A stretch of DNA of 64,000 nucleotides from Augochlora pura. Its lineage: Eukaryota; Arthropoda; Insecta; Hymenoptera; Halictidae. The DNA lies in contig NC_135777.1 in NCBI RefSeq assembly GCF_028453695.1, positions 7,367,714-7,431,713 of the forward strand, read 5' to 3'. Below the pieces are notes generated by a model, which saw only the letters and a program-made list of their open reading frames with translations, was not told the DNA's origin and ran no database searches. Both the position numbers and the translations under genes were made by a program. Position 1 is the stretch's first letter, and every line of letters starts with the position of its first letter. Shown piece by piece: positions 38,399-49,059 of this stretch.

Positions 38399-39059
38399 GA
38401 TGTTTTTTAATATTTGTATGCGAGTCTATAACGATAATTTAATTTCGGTAATATACCTCGGTATTAAATCTCGCGAGTTAATTAGAAAAATGTTATTTCG
38501 AATAATTTTAACAAAAAGTGTTAACACGCTTTTCGACAAGAGTGTACATCTTTTGAAAGCCGCGAGCGTTGTTATGGGACACACCGGTAAGAATAATTTG
38601 TAGGCGAGGCAGCCATTGCGACGTCTGCCGATCACTCTTCCCTCTACCTGCGAAATTCTAACATGCTTTCTCTGCTCGTCCGAGGGAAGCGGGTTTTAAT
38701 CGCTCGCCTCTTCGCCGCTGATTTATCTTCTAATTATCGGAGTCCTCGTCTTCGACGCGGAACTCTGTAATTCTATCGGGAACGAAATCATTTCTCCCGC
38801 CAAGGAAAACGCGAATACAGAATGAAAACTTCGCTGTGCTAAGTGATTAATGGCGTTTTTTTTCACAACACAATTTTACATGTTTTTCAGATTATTGCAT
38901 TACTTTCAAGTATTGGCTCTTTATGTGAAATAAGAAATGTTTGGTGTCGATTGCAAGATACACGTGCCAATCGCAACAAATTTTTCTTCGTTCGATAATT
39001 TTAATAACTTGAAATTGTTATGATATGCATATTTTGATCATGCCGTTTCCGTGTTCCAG
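38399..39059. other. Upstream flank (intron or 5' region) of the first recognised cadherin exon
   Basis: No start codon or exon was identified. The last bases before 39060 are GTTTCCGTGTTCCAG, an acceptable 3' splice site, so transcribed sequence enters from further upstream. Confidence 0.4.
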
Positions 39060-39135
39060 GCAGGAAAAACGATCGCATGGTTTTGGTGCTTGTTATGCCT
39101 ATGTTCGTATCTTCGGGGTGCCGTCTCCAAAGCTG
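39060..39135 (+). CDS. Cad99C: Cad99C/protocadherin-15-like, exon with signal-peptide core
   Basis: The exon opens after GTGTTCCAG and closes at GCTG/GTAAGT, leaving phase 1. It reads AGKTIAWFWCLLCLCSYLRG then AVSKA: a basic residue, a hydrophobic core rich in Trp, Leu and Cys, and small residues suited to signal peptidase cleavage. No ATG lies in frame between the upstream TGA (39021-39023) and the core, so translation must start in an earlier exon or from an alternative acceptor (CAG at 39061-39063 is also possible). Linked in frame to the exons at 46648, 48881, 52054 and 58103, it supplies the N-terminal export signal of a cadherin that in flies acts in apical microvilli. The exon call rests on frame continuity and splice sites; the exact 5' edge is uncertain. 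Confidence 0.7.
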
Positions 39136-40187
39136 GTAAGTAAATCTCATTTCATACACGTTATCAATAACTATTGAACGTGCTAAACTAATGAGTAGTG
39201 TTAGCTTCTAGATGCAGAACATACGTAGAAGGTATTAATTTTGTTTCGTAATCGTTTTAACGAGTCGAACGTAACGCAACAGTCTTGTTGCATCAATCTT
39301 AATGCATAGAATCCATCTTTCGAACCAGAGTTGGTATATATTTAGCATCAATTTCTTAAACGATGAACTAACCTCTTCAGGGATTAGTTTTCTTAAAATT
39401 ATAATTATTCTAAGTGCAAAGAAAATGAGAATCAGTTGAAAAACTATTCAGCAATGCCGAAAATACTTTATCGAATGAAATGAAATGGATGATGAAATAA
39501 AAAAGAAAAATAGACTTTTCTCTACTGTAAAAATTCAATAAGACAATTTTATGGGGTTAAAAATAAACGCATCGATATCTCGCGCGGACATTGGGCACGA
39601 GGAAACGACATTAAATATTGGATCATATTTCAGGAAAGAGCTATATCCTCGTAAATCAGGATCCTTCGGCGAGTAAAACATGTTTGTCTCCGCTTCCCCT
39701 AGCTATCGCTTGTTCCTTAAGAGAACTAAGAGGATAGTAATCGCGTCATTGGCCCTTAACTCGAAAACTTTCTTCCTGATTTTCGCTCCATTCTGTCCCG
39801 TTCCCTTCCGCCTGTTATCCTTCCAGATGACTGTAATCCTTCGCCCACGGACTTGTTTTCGAGAGTTAGTCTTCCAACAACTTCGAACTAATGCGCGCCT
39901 CTTTTGCGGCTATGGCTGACATTCTGTCGCTTGGTTCTCGTCCTTTATTTATAATCCTGCGAGCTAGTGTTTTCGTTCGACGTTTGCAATTTTCTTTGAA
40001 CAATGATTCGATAACGTCAGCAACATTATTCTCACTGTTCGATTTTTCAAATGTTTCGAAAGTTTCCCACGAAATTGTCCGAGTCAGTTGTAAAAAATAA
40101 AATTAGAATAAAAATCTATTCCTTCTTTTAATGATTTAAATCGATAATTAATTTCTTTTCGGATCAATTTTTCGGTTCAATTAATGA

Positions 40188-40430
40188 TTAACCCTCTTAG
40201 TACCGAACAACGATATATCGTTGTTGGCTATTGTTGGAAAAATAGTTTTCTTCATATTTTTATTAAACAACAATTTCATTTCTTATTTTTTCTCCCTTTT
40301 TGAATTTGTTATTTATCAAGCTTTTCAAAATTCTTGCAATCTCTTTCCAAAACTTGATCAAACTTCGTCAAACGAGTTTTAAACATTTCGCTCAAATACA
40401 GACTTATTTGGCCGGTACTAAGAGGGTTAA
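40188..40430. mobile_element. TTAA-bounded inverted-repeat element with central TATA palindrome
   Basis: The left end TTAACCCTCTTAGTACCG (40188-40205) is the perfect reverse complement of the right end CGGTACTAAGAGGGTTAA (40413-40430), giving a 243-bp element. Directly inside the left end is the perfect palindrome AACAACGATATATCGTTGTT (40206-40225). There is no coding capacity. It has the same plan as 16184-16512 and 53582-53729 but with different arm sequence, so it is a separate family or subfamily. piggyBac-type origin is inferred from the TTAA edges. Confidence 0.8.
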
Positions 40431-43002
40431 TATAAGGTCTAAGCGACACAAACGATTAAAATATTTCATCTACGCCTGTCTTAATTTTTCTATAAAAAAC
40501 GAGCTAGAGATTTTGCAGAAATCGCGTCAAGTGGAAATCAAACCTCTGTTCTCCATTCTCGCGAGATATCGGCTCCAATCCCCGAGCAGCTTTTACTTTT
40601 CGATATATAGGCTAACGGCTCGCTGGAGGTATCTCTCGGATCACAATGAAAGTGATAGGAGCGAAGGGAAATATACGGCTTCGTGATCGTTGTAAACGTG
40701 GCTCTGGCGATAGTGCCCGGTCACCTGGACGTCGCCGCTGCTCGAAAGCCACGACGATAATTGCGGAGGTCGTGCTATTAGTAGCTTTAATATAAATCCA
40801 GTAGTTTCGCGCAGGCAACACCCGGAAGGCTGTATTTAGGCGTTCCGAGATAAGCGTCGAGGTGCTATTTCGGATGGCCGAGAGGGATAGAATGAGACGC
40901 GTACGGTAATTGGCCGAAAGTAGAGGGGGGAGATATCTGGCACTCTCTGTTCGAGAACTGTTGCCGCCCCCGGTGCATAACTCTCTCTAAATGGTCAAGC
41001 TGGGAATCGTGGGAATATCAAGGACTGAAAACGCGACAGAGTCGAAACGTTTGCTCGCTTTTCGGAGTTTGCTGATAGCGACCGATTGGTAGCTATGTTT
41101 CCACCGAAATTGCTATCAGCGGCGGGGTTCTACTCTAAGCCTTTCACGCAGTTGCTGACAAATCGGCCGGACTCCGTACGCAAACAGCGATTCCCCGTTC
41201 CCGCTGGGGAAAGAGAAACATTCGGGGACGCGCTTCGAATAGTCCACCGCGTGCAATTACCGATGGCCGCAACCCGGTCACGAGAAATCATAGCCGTTTC
41301 TCTAATGCAATTCGCCGACGCGAATCCGATATTGACATGTTACTGTTCGGCTCACGAGCGGACCGGCAGATCCGACACGCTTTGTTCGACACCGTTCGCT
41401 GGCGATGCACCAGGAAATAACGTCTACGGGTGTCGAATCGGTTTACGGGTCTGTGCTTCGATTAACCTTTTATAGATCTGGTTTAGCTTCGTAATCAAAT
41501 ATGTACCGAGTATCATTGCGTTTTAACCCTTTCCCACAAATTTCATATCAATTTACAAAAAATGCCTGATTTCCAAATAAACGAGAATAACACAGAATTT
41601 CGAAAGAATTCTTTTCGGCGAAGTATAACGCTGACAATGCATAGTAATATGCGTTACGTAAGCAGGGGGATAAAAATTCGCGAGCAATAAAAGTCCGTAA
41701 TTTGTACCGACCTAATAATTAACCGAAGCGATTTGTAATTAAATCGAAGCGAGATCGGAACAGCGTCACTCTTCCTAATAAAACAGAGCGCAAGAAAACT
41801 GTCAGCCGGCGGTAAACGAGCCAGCAACACCTATGCGCCGGTTGCAGCAATTCTCAACTCCCTTTTTTAGCGGAGTTCGAAGCCGGCCTCCGATGCCCGT
41901 CCGTCTCCCAGAAGCGATTGCAACTGTGCGTACATTTTATCTCGGTCTTAAGGAGCCATTTGAACGGCAGTTTTTCGCGCTTACTTTGCAGAGCGAGCCC
42001 CGTGCATCGCGTTCCACGCCGCTCTCGCGTACGTACCCGATCCTCTCACGGATCCCGGCGGGGCCCCCTCGCGAAACCGCCGCTTCGTAAACATCGACAC
42101 CGTTCCCAGTTGTACGCGCGGCATATAAAGTCGATACGGTCGTAAAAGTAGCGTTACGTTCCCGAGGAAATCCTCCCGATAAATCAACGAGAAGATTATG
42201 AACTGGCCGGCGTTATTTTTCCCGTCGTTCCACCGCGGCGAACAAAGGCCCGCTCTCGCTTCTTCTGGTAGCTGCGCGCGCGTCTCTTCTCCCGCAACTT
42301 CGTAAATTCGGTTTCTCTCCCCCTAACGACGACGCCGCGGCGAGATACACTCGCCGACGATTCCATTCGCAGTTCATAAGGCATGTGATACACGGCCAAC
42401 GGCGATACCGGCCAAAAGATATGGGTCGCGATCGGCACGCTTGCTCCTTGGCTATGCACTTTCTAATGCAGCTGCTTTCCAAGAAATGGCCACGCTGCGA
42501 AGGTAGAGCCACACTCACCTTTCCTTCGTGAAAAGGATTTTCGGTGGACGTGTCGCGATCGGGGGACCCGGCTGCCGATCGCTGCGCCGAACACTTCATT
42601 TGTTGTAGGATAGATCGATTGGCGTTGATAAATAGCCAAGGTGTCCGTTTTTAATCTGTAAATGTAAATAAAGTCGTTAATTACGCTCCGCAGAAAAAGT
42701 GTTTCCCATAGAAATGAAATGGTTTCGATGAGAAGACGACGAAGATCTCATGTTAAAAAATTATTAATTTATGAGATACTTGAGTGCAACTATCGAATCG
42801 ATATCGACTGTTTTAATGCAACACTGATTTTGACGAATAATTTTGTGTACGATCTTGCGATATTTGTGCTTAAATACGTCGTAAATAATAATTCGTTGAC
42901 GCACAAGATCTAATATTATTTTCGAAATTTATTTGTAAAAGATATTTCAATTGATATTTATTTTACATCTAATTATTAATATAACGCACACAAAATAACA
43001 TA

Positions 43003-43150
43003 CGCTGATTAACGCTCGCTGTTCTCGCTCTGCACTTAGTTCGATTTTTGTCCGTTGCCACAGAGCAGCACGTAAACAAAACACATCCTTCTAGAACGTT
43101 CTTAGAGACGCGCGCGGTAAATCCTACATATACGATCAACACCGGTAAAT
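43003..43150 (+). pseudogene. Non-LTR retrotransposon fragment (same family as 25.7 kb)
   Basis: On the + strand this matches the minus strand of 25711-25849, with shared blocks AACGCTCGCTGTTCTCG, TTTGTCCGTTGCC, GTAAACAAAACRCRTCCTTC and GAACGTTC. The frame open in the 25-kb copy has stop codons here, and the copy ends before the conserved Cys/His tail is readable. It is non-functional. Confidence 0.5.
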
Positions 43151-43713
43151 CTAATGTCGTTAAAGAAAAAACGCGATGTCGTACGGCCATACGAGGCGAA
43201 ATAAAAGTCCTCGGCGATTTCTAGCGGTCGATAAAAATAAGTTGAAGAAGATTCTCGTCCCGATAACAATAGCCGAAGTATCGGATGCTGGCGCGGCAAG
43301 AGAGATGGGCGAAAGTAGCCGTGAGGTTAAGTATTCCTTCGATCAGGTGACACGGCGTCACCTACATTCGTGGATCCTCGGACTTGCTCGCGGATCTACC
43401 GTACAGCTCGAGAAAAAGACCGGCTTGTTTTCGTTCCCCCGTTAAAGAGTGTATTCATTAAAGATGTGGGGTCCGGATACGGCCGGTGGTTCGTGAAGTG
43501 GGTAAGCCGGCGCGGAGAAAAGGCAAATGTCATCCGGCGTCTGCGGCGCGGTGGAATAAGTTTCATTCGAGAGGAGCGGTGCATCTTCGTTTGCGGCGGC
43601 CATTAGCGTTCGACGTTAACCTTTCGGGAGAAAGATCATAGCCGAGAGGCACACATTTGTTCGGAGCCCGCTGCGCCTTTTGTGCCTCTACCATCCGCGT
43701 CCGTGGGGGCCGC

Positions 43714-43739
43714 TTTTGACCCTCCTCTGTCAGGTGAGA
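43714..43739 (+). promoter_or_regulatory. Second candidate recursive splice site
   Basis: TTTTGACCCTCCTCTGTCAG is followed at once by GTGAGAAC, placing a good 3' splice site (CAG 43731-43733) against a usable 5' splice site (GTGAGA from 43734). It lies 4.6 kb into the 7.5-kb intron between the signal-peptide exon and the next exon. The donor is weaker than at 20120, so a chance match is more likely. Confidence 0.35.
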
Positions 43740-44050
43740 ACACTCATAAGGCGCCAGCCACGAGGGTGCGCTATACGCGAGCGTGAATTATTAAGGAAGC
43801 TCCTCGTGACGCGATAAAGGGGTATCCGGTCACCGTTCGTTTGCGCATCGATATATCTTCTCGGCTTACCTTAGCGTGTCCTCCGCGAAACGTAGCCGGA
43901 ATTTAACGGTTTCCAAAGGTAAAGGCTACTCTCTTGGATAAACAATCGTGTTGCATTTTCAATACAACTAACCTTTCGAACGAAAGAAAGACTGGGCCCT
44001 GTCTAAGAGCGGAATAAATATCGACACAGAAAAAATTGGAAAAGTATTAT

Positions 44051-44182
44051 AGGAATTTACCGCGTGCGTCCGCGAACGTTCTAGAAGGACATGTTTTGTT
44101 TACGCGCTGCTCTGCGGACAAATCGAACTCAGTGTAATGCGAGCGACATAGCGAGACAGACGTCGAGAACAGCGAGCGTCAA
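44051..44182 (-). pseudogene. Non-LTR retrotransposon fragment (same family as 25.7 kb)
   Basis: Same orientation as the 25711-25849 copy and opposite to 43003-43150. Shared blocks include CGCGAACGTTC, AAGGACATGTTTTGTTTACG, GCGAGCGACATAGCG and CGAGAACAGCGAGCGT. Stop codons interrupt the frame. With 43003-43150 it forms an inverted pair about 0.9 kb apart, but no transposase lies between, so I read them as separate fragments or a broken inverted insertion. Confidence 0.5.
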
Positions 44183-44744
44183 AATCGCTAATATCTTCTT
44201 AAATTAATGCCAGATCTGTGAAAACTTTGGCAGCACGATTTTGCAATCGTTTCTTGAACGGACAGGGAATGAAAAAAATAACCTCACCGTTTAGAGCATC
44301 GTACCGCGTCAATCCTTTCCGAATTTGCAAGACGATGATTCCATAATTTATCTGTAAAACGAATCGGTCTCGGTCGTCGGCCACGCCGGCCGTTTAAATT
44401 GATTTAAATCTTCCGAGAAGTGAAAGCTCATCGCGTCTCGCGCTAACTGGATTACAATTACCGATGTACATCCCGATTTATCCCGACGCCGGCGCTCGGC
44501 GACCACAAAAATATAATACCGACGAGTTCGCTGTGCATTTTAACAGATGGCGCTTAATGTAAACTGTCGCTCACGGTTCGCGTGAAAAAGATTACGAGAT
44601 TACTGCCTCCGCGAATTGAACGGTTCGCGTTTCGGCCGAGTCATGTTTCCGGTTGGACAGAATTCTTGCACCTGCTCTCTCGGGCAACTTCGAGGAAACT
44701 CTTCCATTGAATTTGAACGGTGAAGGGGGATCGGGGCTACGGCG

Positions 44745-46075
44745 CACAGTGGTCTGGATTGACGCAAGGTGTGTCATTTGACCAAAAAATGAACTTTCGC
44801 ATATCGATCTAAATTGAATATATACTACTTCTTAAATGTCTACCTACCTCGAAACTAAAAATGTTTGCATGATTTAATACAATTTTGTAATAGAAATAAT
44901 GGTTTAAAGTCGGACTTCCTAAGAATAATGGTTTTCGTCAAAAATAACTGCATGTCTTCTTTTCGATGTTGTGACGTAACCATTTAATATTTTGATTTCA
45001 ACCTTTTTTTTTGCATTAAAGGGGATCCTTTTGCAATTAAAATTCATTTCTGTAATAATAATTTTCACAAAAAATGTGCTGGGAAAGTATTGTCAAATAA
45101 ATTGTTACAAATTCGTCAAATTTTTTATTTTCGGTAGAGAATATCTAGCAAGTCCCAACGAATCCCAGCCTGTGACAAATTGGAATATATTAAGGACAGC
45201 TTCCTCTAAACGGCTAAAAAAGAAACTATTCCACCTTCGTCCACCTTTTCAAATTATACTTGTTTAAAGTTCCTAACGTTGGACGCGTCAGCGCGCCTAT
45301 CTCGAAACTCCGTGAAGAGAAGAGCTAAACATCCGCCTTATTCGAAGGAACTGTTTAGATTATAACACATACTATGTTACGATTTCGATAATACTAATTA
45401 ATTATTAATAACATTATTATTAATACTATTTATTATTAATTATTTTATTATTATTAATTTAGGGAATCCGTAATTTGTTGCAGGTAATCATCAATTCATA
45501 AAATAGATATATACAAATTTGAAGAATATACACAAAATACAGCAAAATATTATGTACAAACTTATGGGTGGTATTACATGCCACCTTCCGTACATAAATT
45601 ATTAATTCACGGAGCTGACATTATTCAAAATGCATTAGTACCAATAGGACAACTTTCTGAGGAAACTCTTGAAGCACGACATAAAGATTTTAAACAAATT
45701 AGAACACGAAACACCCGAAAAAATTCTAGGATAGAAACAAATTGAGATATACTATATCGTCTCCTTTTGACATCAGATCCGTATATGTCCACCATTCGAA
45801 TCAAATCGTGTACTAAAAAGAATAAGGAATTAGATCCAGAGGCGTTATATTTAATAATTAAATATTAAGAAATATAATACTAATAGTTGTAATTATAATT
45901 AGAATATTAATAACAACAATAATAATAATAACAGTAATAAAATTAATGTATTTTTTCTTAATTAATCCATAATCTGTCATTATTTCATTGATCAATTTAA
46001 ATTTCGCGTTTATACCTCTTACGAATGACGAGTTATAGGGCCACGGCACACCTTGTGCCAATCCGGACCACTGTG
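44745..46075 (+). mobile_element. Transib-type DNA transposon, 1331 bp, decayed
   Basis: The left end (44745 on) starts CACAGTGGTCTGGATTG, and the right end (reverse complement from 46075) starts CACAGTGGTCCGGATTGG. Similarity continues for about 31 bases (…CAAGGTGTG…). The element is flanked by an exact 5-bp direct repeat, CGGCG, at 44740-44744 and 46076-46080. Five-base GC-rich target duplications and CAC(A/T)RTG ends, related to the V(D)J heptamer, are the published hallmarks of Transib, and CGNCG is a known target preference. Inside lies the C-terminal part of a matching transposase (45488-45868). The element sits in an intron in the same orientation as the host gene. It is internally deleted and stop-containing, so it cannot move by itself. 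Confidence 0.85.
45488..45868 (+). pseudogene. Transib (RAG1-like) transposase C-terminus, broken by one stop
   Basis: The frame reads KYYVQTYGWYYMPPSVHKLL, then IHGADIIQNALVPIGQLSEE, then TLEARHKDFKQIRTRN, and after an in-frame TGA (45743-45745) DILYRLLLTSDPYMSTIRIK, ending at TAA 45866-45868 (127 codons). VHKLLIHG...IGQLSEE..E.....F..IR..NTRK...DIL...L..SDPY follows the C-terminal core of Transib transposases. It also matches RAG1's FHKTLAHV...IGAWASEGNESGN...FR..NAR. The Glu at 45671-45673 sits where RAG1 has its third catalytic acid (E962). A TAA closes the frame just upstream at 45485, and the first two catalytic aspartates were not found. One stop apart, the fragment is well preserved, which suggests recent decay. 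Confidence 0.85.
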
Positions 46076-46647
46076 CGGCGGTTACGATTCCCATCGAAAA
46101 TTACACGCTTTGTACCGAAAATAGCGCCGCGCGGTGATATATACAGCAACTACTTTTGCTAATTGGAAAACTTTTCGTACTTCGTCGTTCCTTCTTCAAA
46201 TGAATCTTTTTACGCCCTTGGTTATGTATATGTACGTTTAGTTTTCTTAAAATTATGATTATTCTAAGTGATAATAAATAAAAAGAAAGAATTAAATAGA
46301 TTGCTCTTTACTATAAAAATTCATTCTTGTAGAGGTTAACACGTATTTGCTGAAAATATCAGAGTTATTTGGTGGATAGGTTACCAAATGTCAGCGGGGC
46401 AGGTAATTACAGTTTACATCGCGAGAAAACATTGCTCCGTGAAGGTAACTGGTCTACAATATTCTACGGATCGCTCGGATCCATTTACGTCTACGTAGAA
46501 TGAGGCAACACCGATCGAGACGGACCTTTGCGGTATATAATAGCGCGCCATTACGCAGCTAAGCTGTGCACTGCTTCGACAGAGGTATTGGAGCAGAATT
46601 TATGACGGATATTAATCTAATGAGTGGCTTTTGTTCGTTTGTTTCAG

Positions 46648-46713
46648 GCTTGTGCGAGGTAGAGTCGGGTCAGTCCAATATTATTCTTGACATCGAGGAG
46701 AGCAGAGGAAATG
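46648..46713 (+). CDS. Cad99C: Cad99C/protocadherin-15-like, start of cadherin repeat EC1
   Basis: 66-bp phase-1/phase-1 exon between TTTGTTTCAG and G/GTGAGT. With the split codons it reads GLCEVESGQSNIILDIEESR then GN. The Cys near the mature N-terminus and the D-I-E-E-S calcium-site motif match the first strand of EC1 in protocadherin-15, where human has a Cys followed by a DEESRNGT-type segment. The Cys should pair with the Cys in the exon at 52054, as in the PCDH15 EC1 disulfide. This tip region is what contacts cadherin-23 in vertebrates; the insect partner is unknown from sequence. The length (22 codons) and flanking consensus sites support a real small exon. Confidence 0.85.
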
Positions 46714-48880
46714 GTGAGTTTGTCGATTTAATTGAATTCACGCTTTGCCTTGATCGGATCGGCTTATGTAATAATGTATTGCCCAATTAATGCCCCATTG
46801 TCGTCTTCCCGTGAGCTGAATTAATTAGTTTGCTATATGCTGTGTTGTAAGCCGTCTCGAAGCTTTCATTGCCACGCCAACGATCTCAAATGTGAAAAGT
46901 ATTTTATTTAATGGAACTAGAGTCGAAAAATTAAGTTGCGTTAATTTCTTTTCTAACCAGAGCCGAGTAATATTTATAGAGAAAATATTTGAGATCTCTC
47001 GCTACTGAAAACTGTCTTACGGCCGTTCGAAACTGGTTTGAAACGCGCCGTTGCGTCGTATACAGCATAGTAACGCCGTTAAACGATACGTAATAGCGAT
47101 CGAATGCTATCGAAAATTATTTTGCAAAAACTAGAGTACAATGACACCGCGCTGTAGAACGATAAATCATTTTTCGAAGTGAAAGCGCGAGCAAGCAATT
47201 CGATCGTTTGAATTCTTCTGGATTTTTATGAAATGTTGCTGCATATAAAACCGTTTATCTTTTCCATTGCACTGTCACATTGCGATATCATAACGTTTCG
47301 AACAGGAATCGCAGCCATGTTGCTTCAAATATTTTTTTTATTGACATATATTTATTAAGTTATAAAAGGGCTTAGCATTTGTTTTTTGCGAGAGTTGATT
47401 TTCAAGCCTTCAATTTGTTTTGTTAACTTCGATGAAATTTTTATTCGATTTTGTTGTTTCTGCCAATTAGCGGAGTCTTTCACGTATTTTATTACGAATA
47501 TATTCATTTGAATGATTATATTCCGTCGCCATCTTGATAAACGAGGTTGCGCTCAATTAGCCTTCGTAATTATATTCTTCCTTGGTGAACTGTCTTCAAT
47601 GAATTATATCATCTACAAATTTCTCGTCCTACTCTACGAAATTGTAATCTGTCGCCGCGACCGCCGCGAACAAATTGGCATTTTTCTTCGGTCGATAATT
47701 TATCGCGCGATACCCGTTTGACTATTTCACGGAAAAACTGGCGAGTCACTCCTCTCCGTTGCCTGGCGATTTTTTCGCGACTCCTCGCGATTTCGATCAC
47801 GATGAAAAATTGATTACATTCGTACCATCAATCTTTTGCTACCTGTAACCGCGCGCGCGCGCGGGGTCTATCTATGATTCATGACTTGCGATCGCGTGTT
47901 TATGCGAATCCTCATCTTTTCCCAGACGGATCTCTCTCCCGATGGATTTAATCCTCGTGTGTACACTGTCCCCGGCAATTTCATCGGCGAATAAATGTTC
48001 GCCGTCGATTGTTGTGGAAATTCTTGAAACCGCGAATCGCGGATGGATGCGCCGTGCAACAGAAGGCAACAGGTTTGAGAGAAATCGCGTTTGAAATTAT
48101 TTTACGCTTTGCTTCCAACTTGTCTTTTTAGTTGGAAGCGTTCTCTTCTTGATTATGCGTGGAACAAATAACTATAATAAATTATATAGTTTATATAATA
48201 AACTAAGATAAGTCTAATATAGTAAATATAGTAAAATATAGTAATTATAGTGAACTAATATATCTTTTTACTCGAATAACGGTGCATTGTCCTGCGCTCG
48301 ATTAAAAACGTACAGGAAAAGGAAAGCGTTGCATCTACATTGATTATCTATTTTTTTCTATTATGTTTACCTATTAACATATAAAATTCATTGAGAGAAA
48401 GGGTATTATATTTTTCATAGATTAAGAATGTTAACATTTTTCAATCGATGCTACAACAGCTCTGAGGAATTTAAGTAGCATGTCCTGTGAAAAATCGTGT
48501 TAAATGCTTAAATTTCTGATATAAATCCGGCAATAAGATCAGATTTTAGAACGCGTCCGCACTTCCGTATCCTCTTGTATTAGACCGCGTAATCAGAGAA
48601 ACCTAATTTTCATTTAAAACAATTAAGAAAGCGTGTATTTCATACACGCACGGAGATACGATGCATGAAAGTACGAACAGAGAGCTCCCGGAAGGACACG
48701 AAATTTAGTAATAAATCGGTAATAAATCGCAAATACGAAAATTAACAGAGATATTTGTATTCATCAAAACATCCTAATCAACTTTTTTCAATTTTTTGTT
48801 TCATCATTTTGTCCCGAATTAATATACATAACGCACTGTGCGTTGCCGATCGTTTTCACACGAGTTTTCGATTTTTCCAG
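46714..48880 (+). other. Intron between EC1 exons
   Basis: 2.2-kb phase-1 intron, GTGAGT to ATTTTTCCAG. A CG dinucleotide run lies at 47850-47863. No other feature is recognised. Confidence 0.7.
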
Positions 48881-49059
48881 CGATCGATCAGAGAACGGTG
48901 CCGGAGGAGCTTCCGGTATCCGGCGATCCGTTCAACGAGACCACGCTGGAGCTGATCTTTCCTGGAAGACAGCCTCGTTTCAAATTGCAGGGCAAGAGAC
49001 TGCAGCTGCTCGAGCCGTTGGACAGGGACGATGAAAATCTCTCGCACGTTGTTTTCCAG
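48881..49059 (+). CDS. Cad99C: Cad99C/protocadherin-15-like, central part of EC1
   Basis: 179-bp exon entering in phase 1 after CGATTTTTCCAG and ending in phase 0 at TTCCAG/GTAAGG. It encodes AIDQRTVPEELPVSGDPFNE, then beta-strand-like TTLELIFPGRQPRFKLQGKR, then LQLLEPLDRDDENLSHVVFQ. The L.LL.PLDRD block is the cadherin LDRE/LDRD calcium-binding segment, and the preceding region aligns with the EC1 middle of PCDH15. NET is a possible N-glycosylation site. Frame and phase continue exactly from the exon at 46648 and into 52054. Overlapping open frames on both strands here are shadows of this exon. Confidence 0.9.

Larger units (their letters stand above)
39136..46647 (+). other. Intron of the Cad99C-like gene, rich in transposon relics
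   Basis: 7.5-kb phase-1 intron bounded by GTAAGT and TTTGTTTCAG. It holds a TTAA-bounded element (40188-40430), two non-LTR relics (43003-43150, 44051-44182), a candidate recursive splice site (43733/43734) and a Transib relic (44745-46075). GTATATAATAG at about 46537, about 110 bases upstream of the next exon, looks like a TATA box; an alternative promoter there is only a possibility. Confidence 0.7.

Noticed and set aside
43003..44182. One DNA transposon with 120-bp terminal inverted repeats
   Set aside because: The two ends are fragments of a non-LTR family also present at 25.7 kb, the interior has no transposase and no target duplication was seen.
44745..44790. A full V(D)J-type signal (heptamer, 12 or 23 spacer, nonamer) at the Transib end
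   Set aside because: The heptamer is exact, but the nearest nonamer-like ACCAAAAAA follows after 29 bases, so only the heptamer resemblance is claimed.
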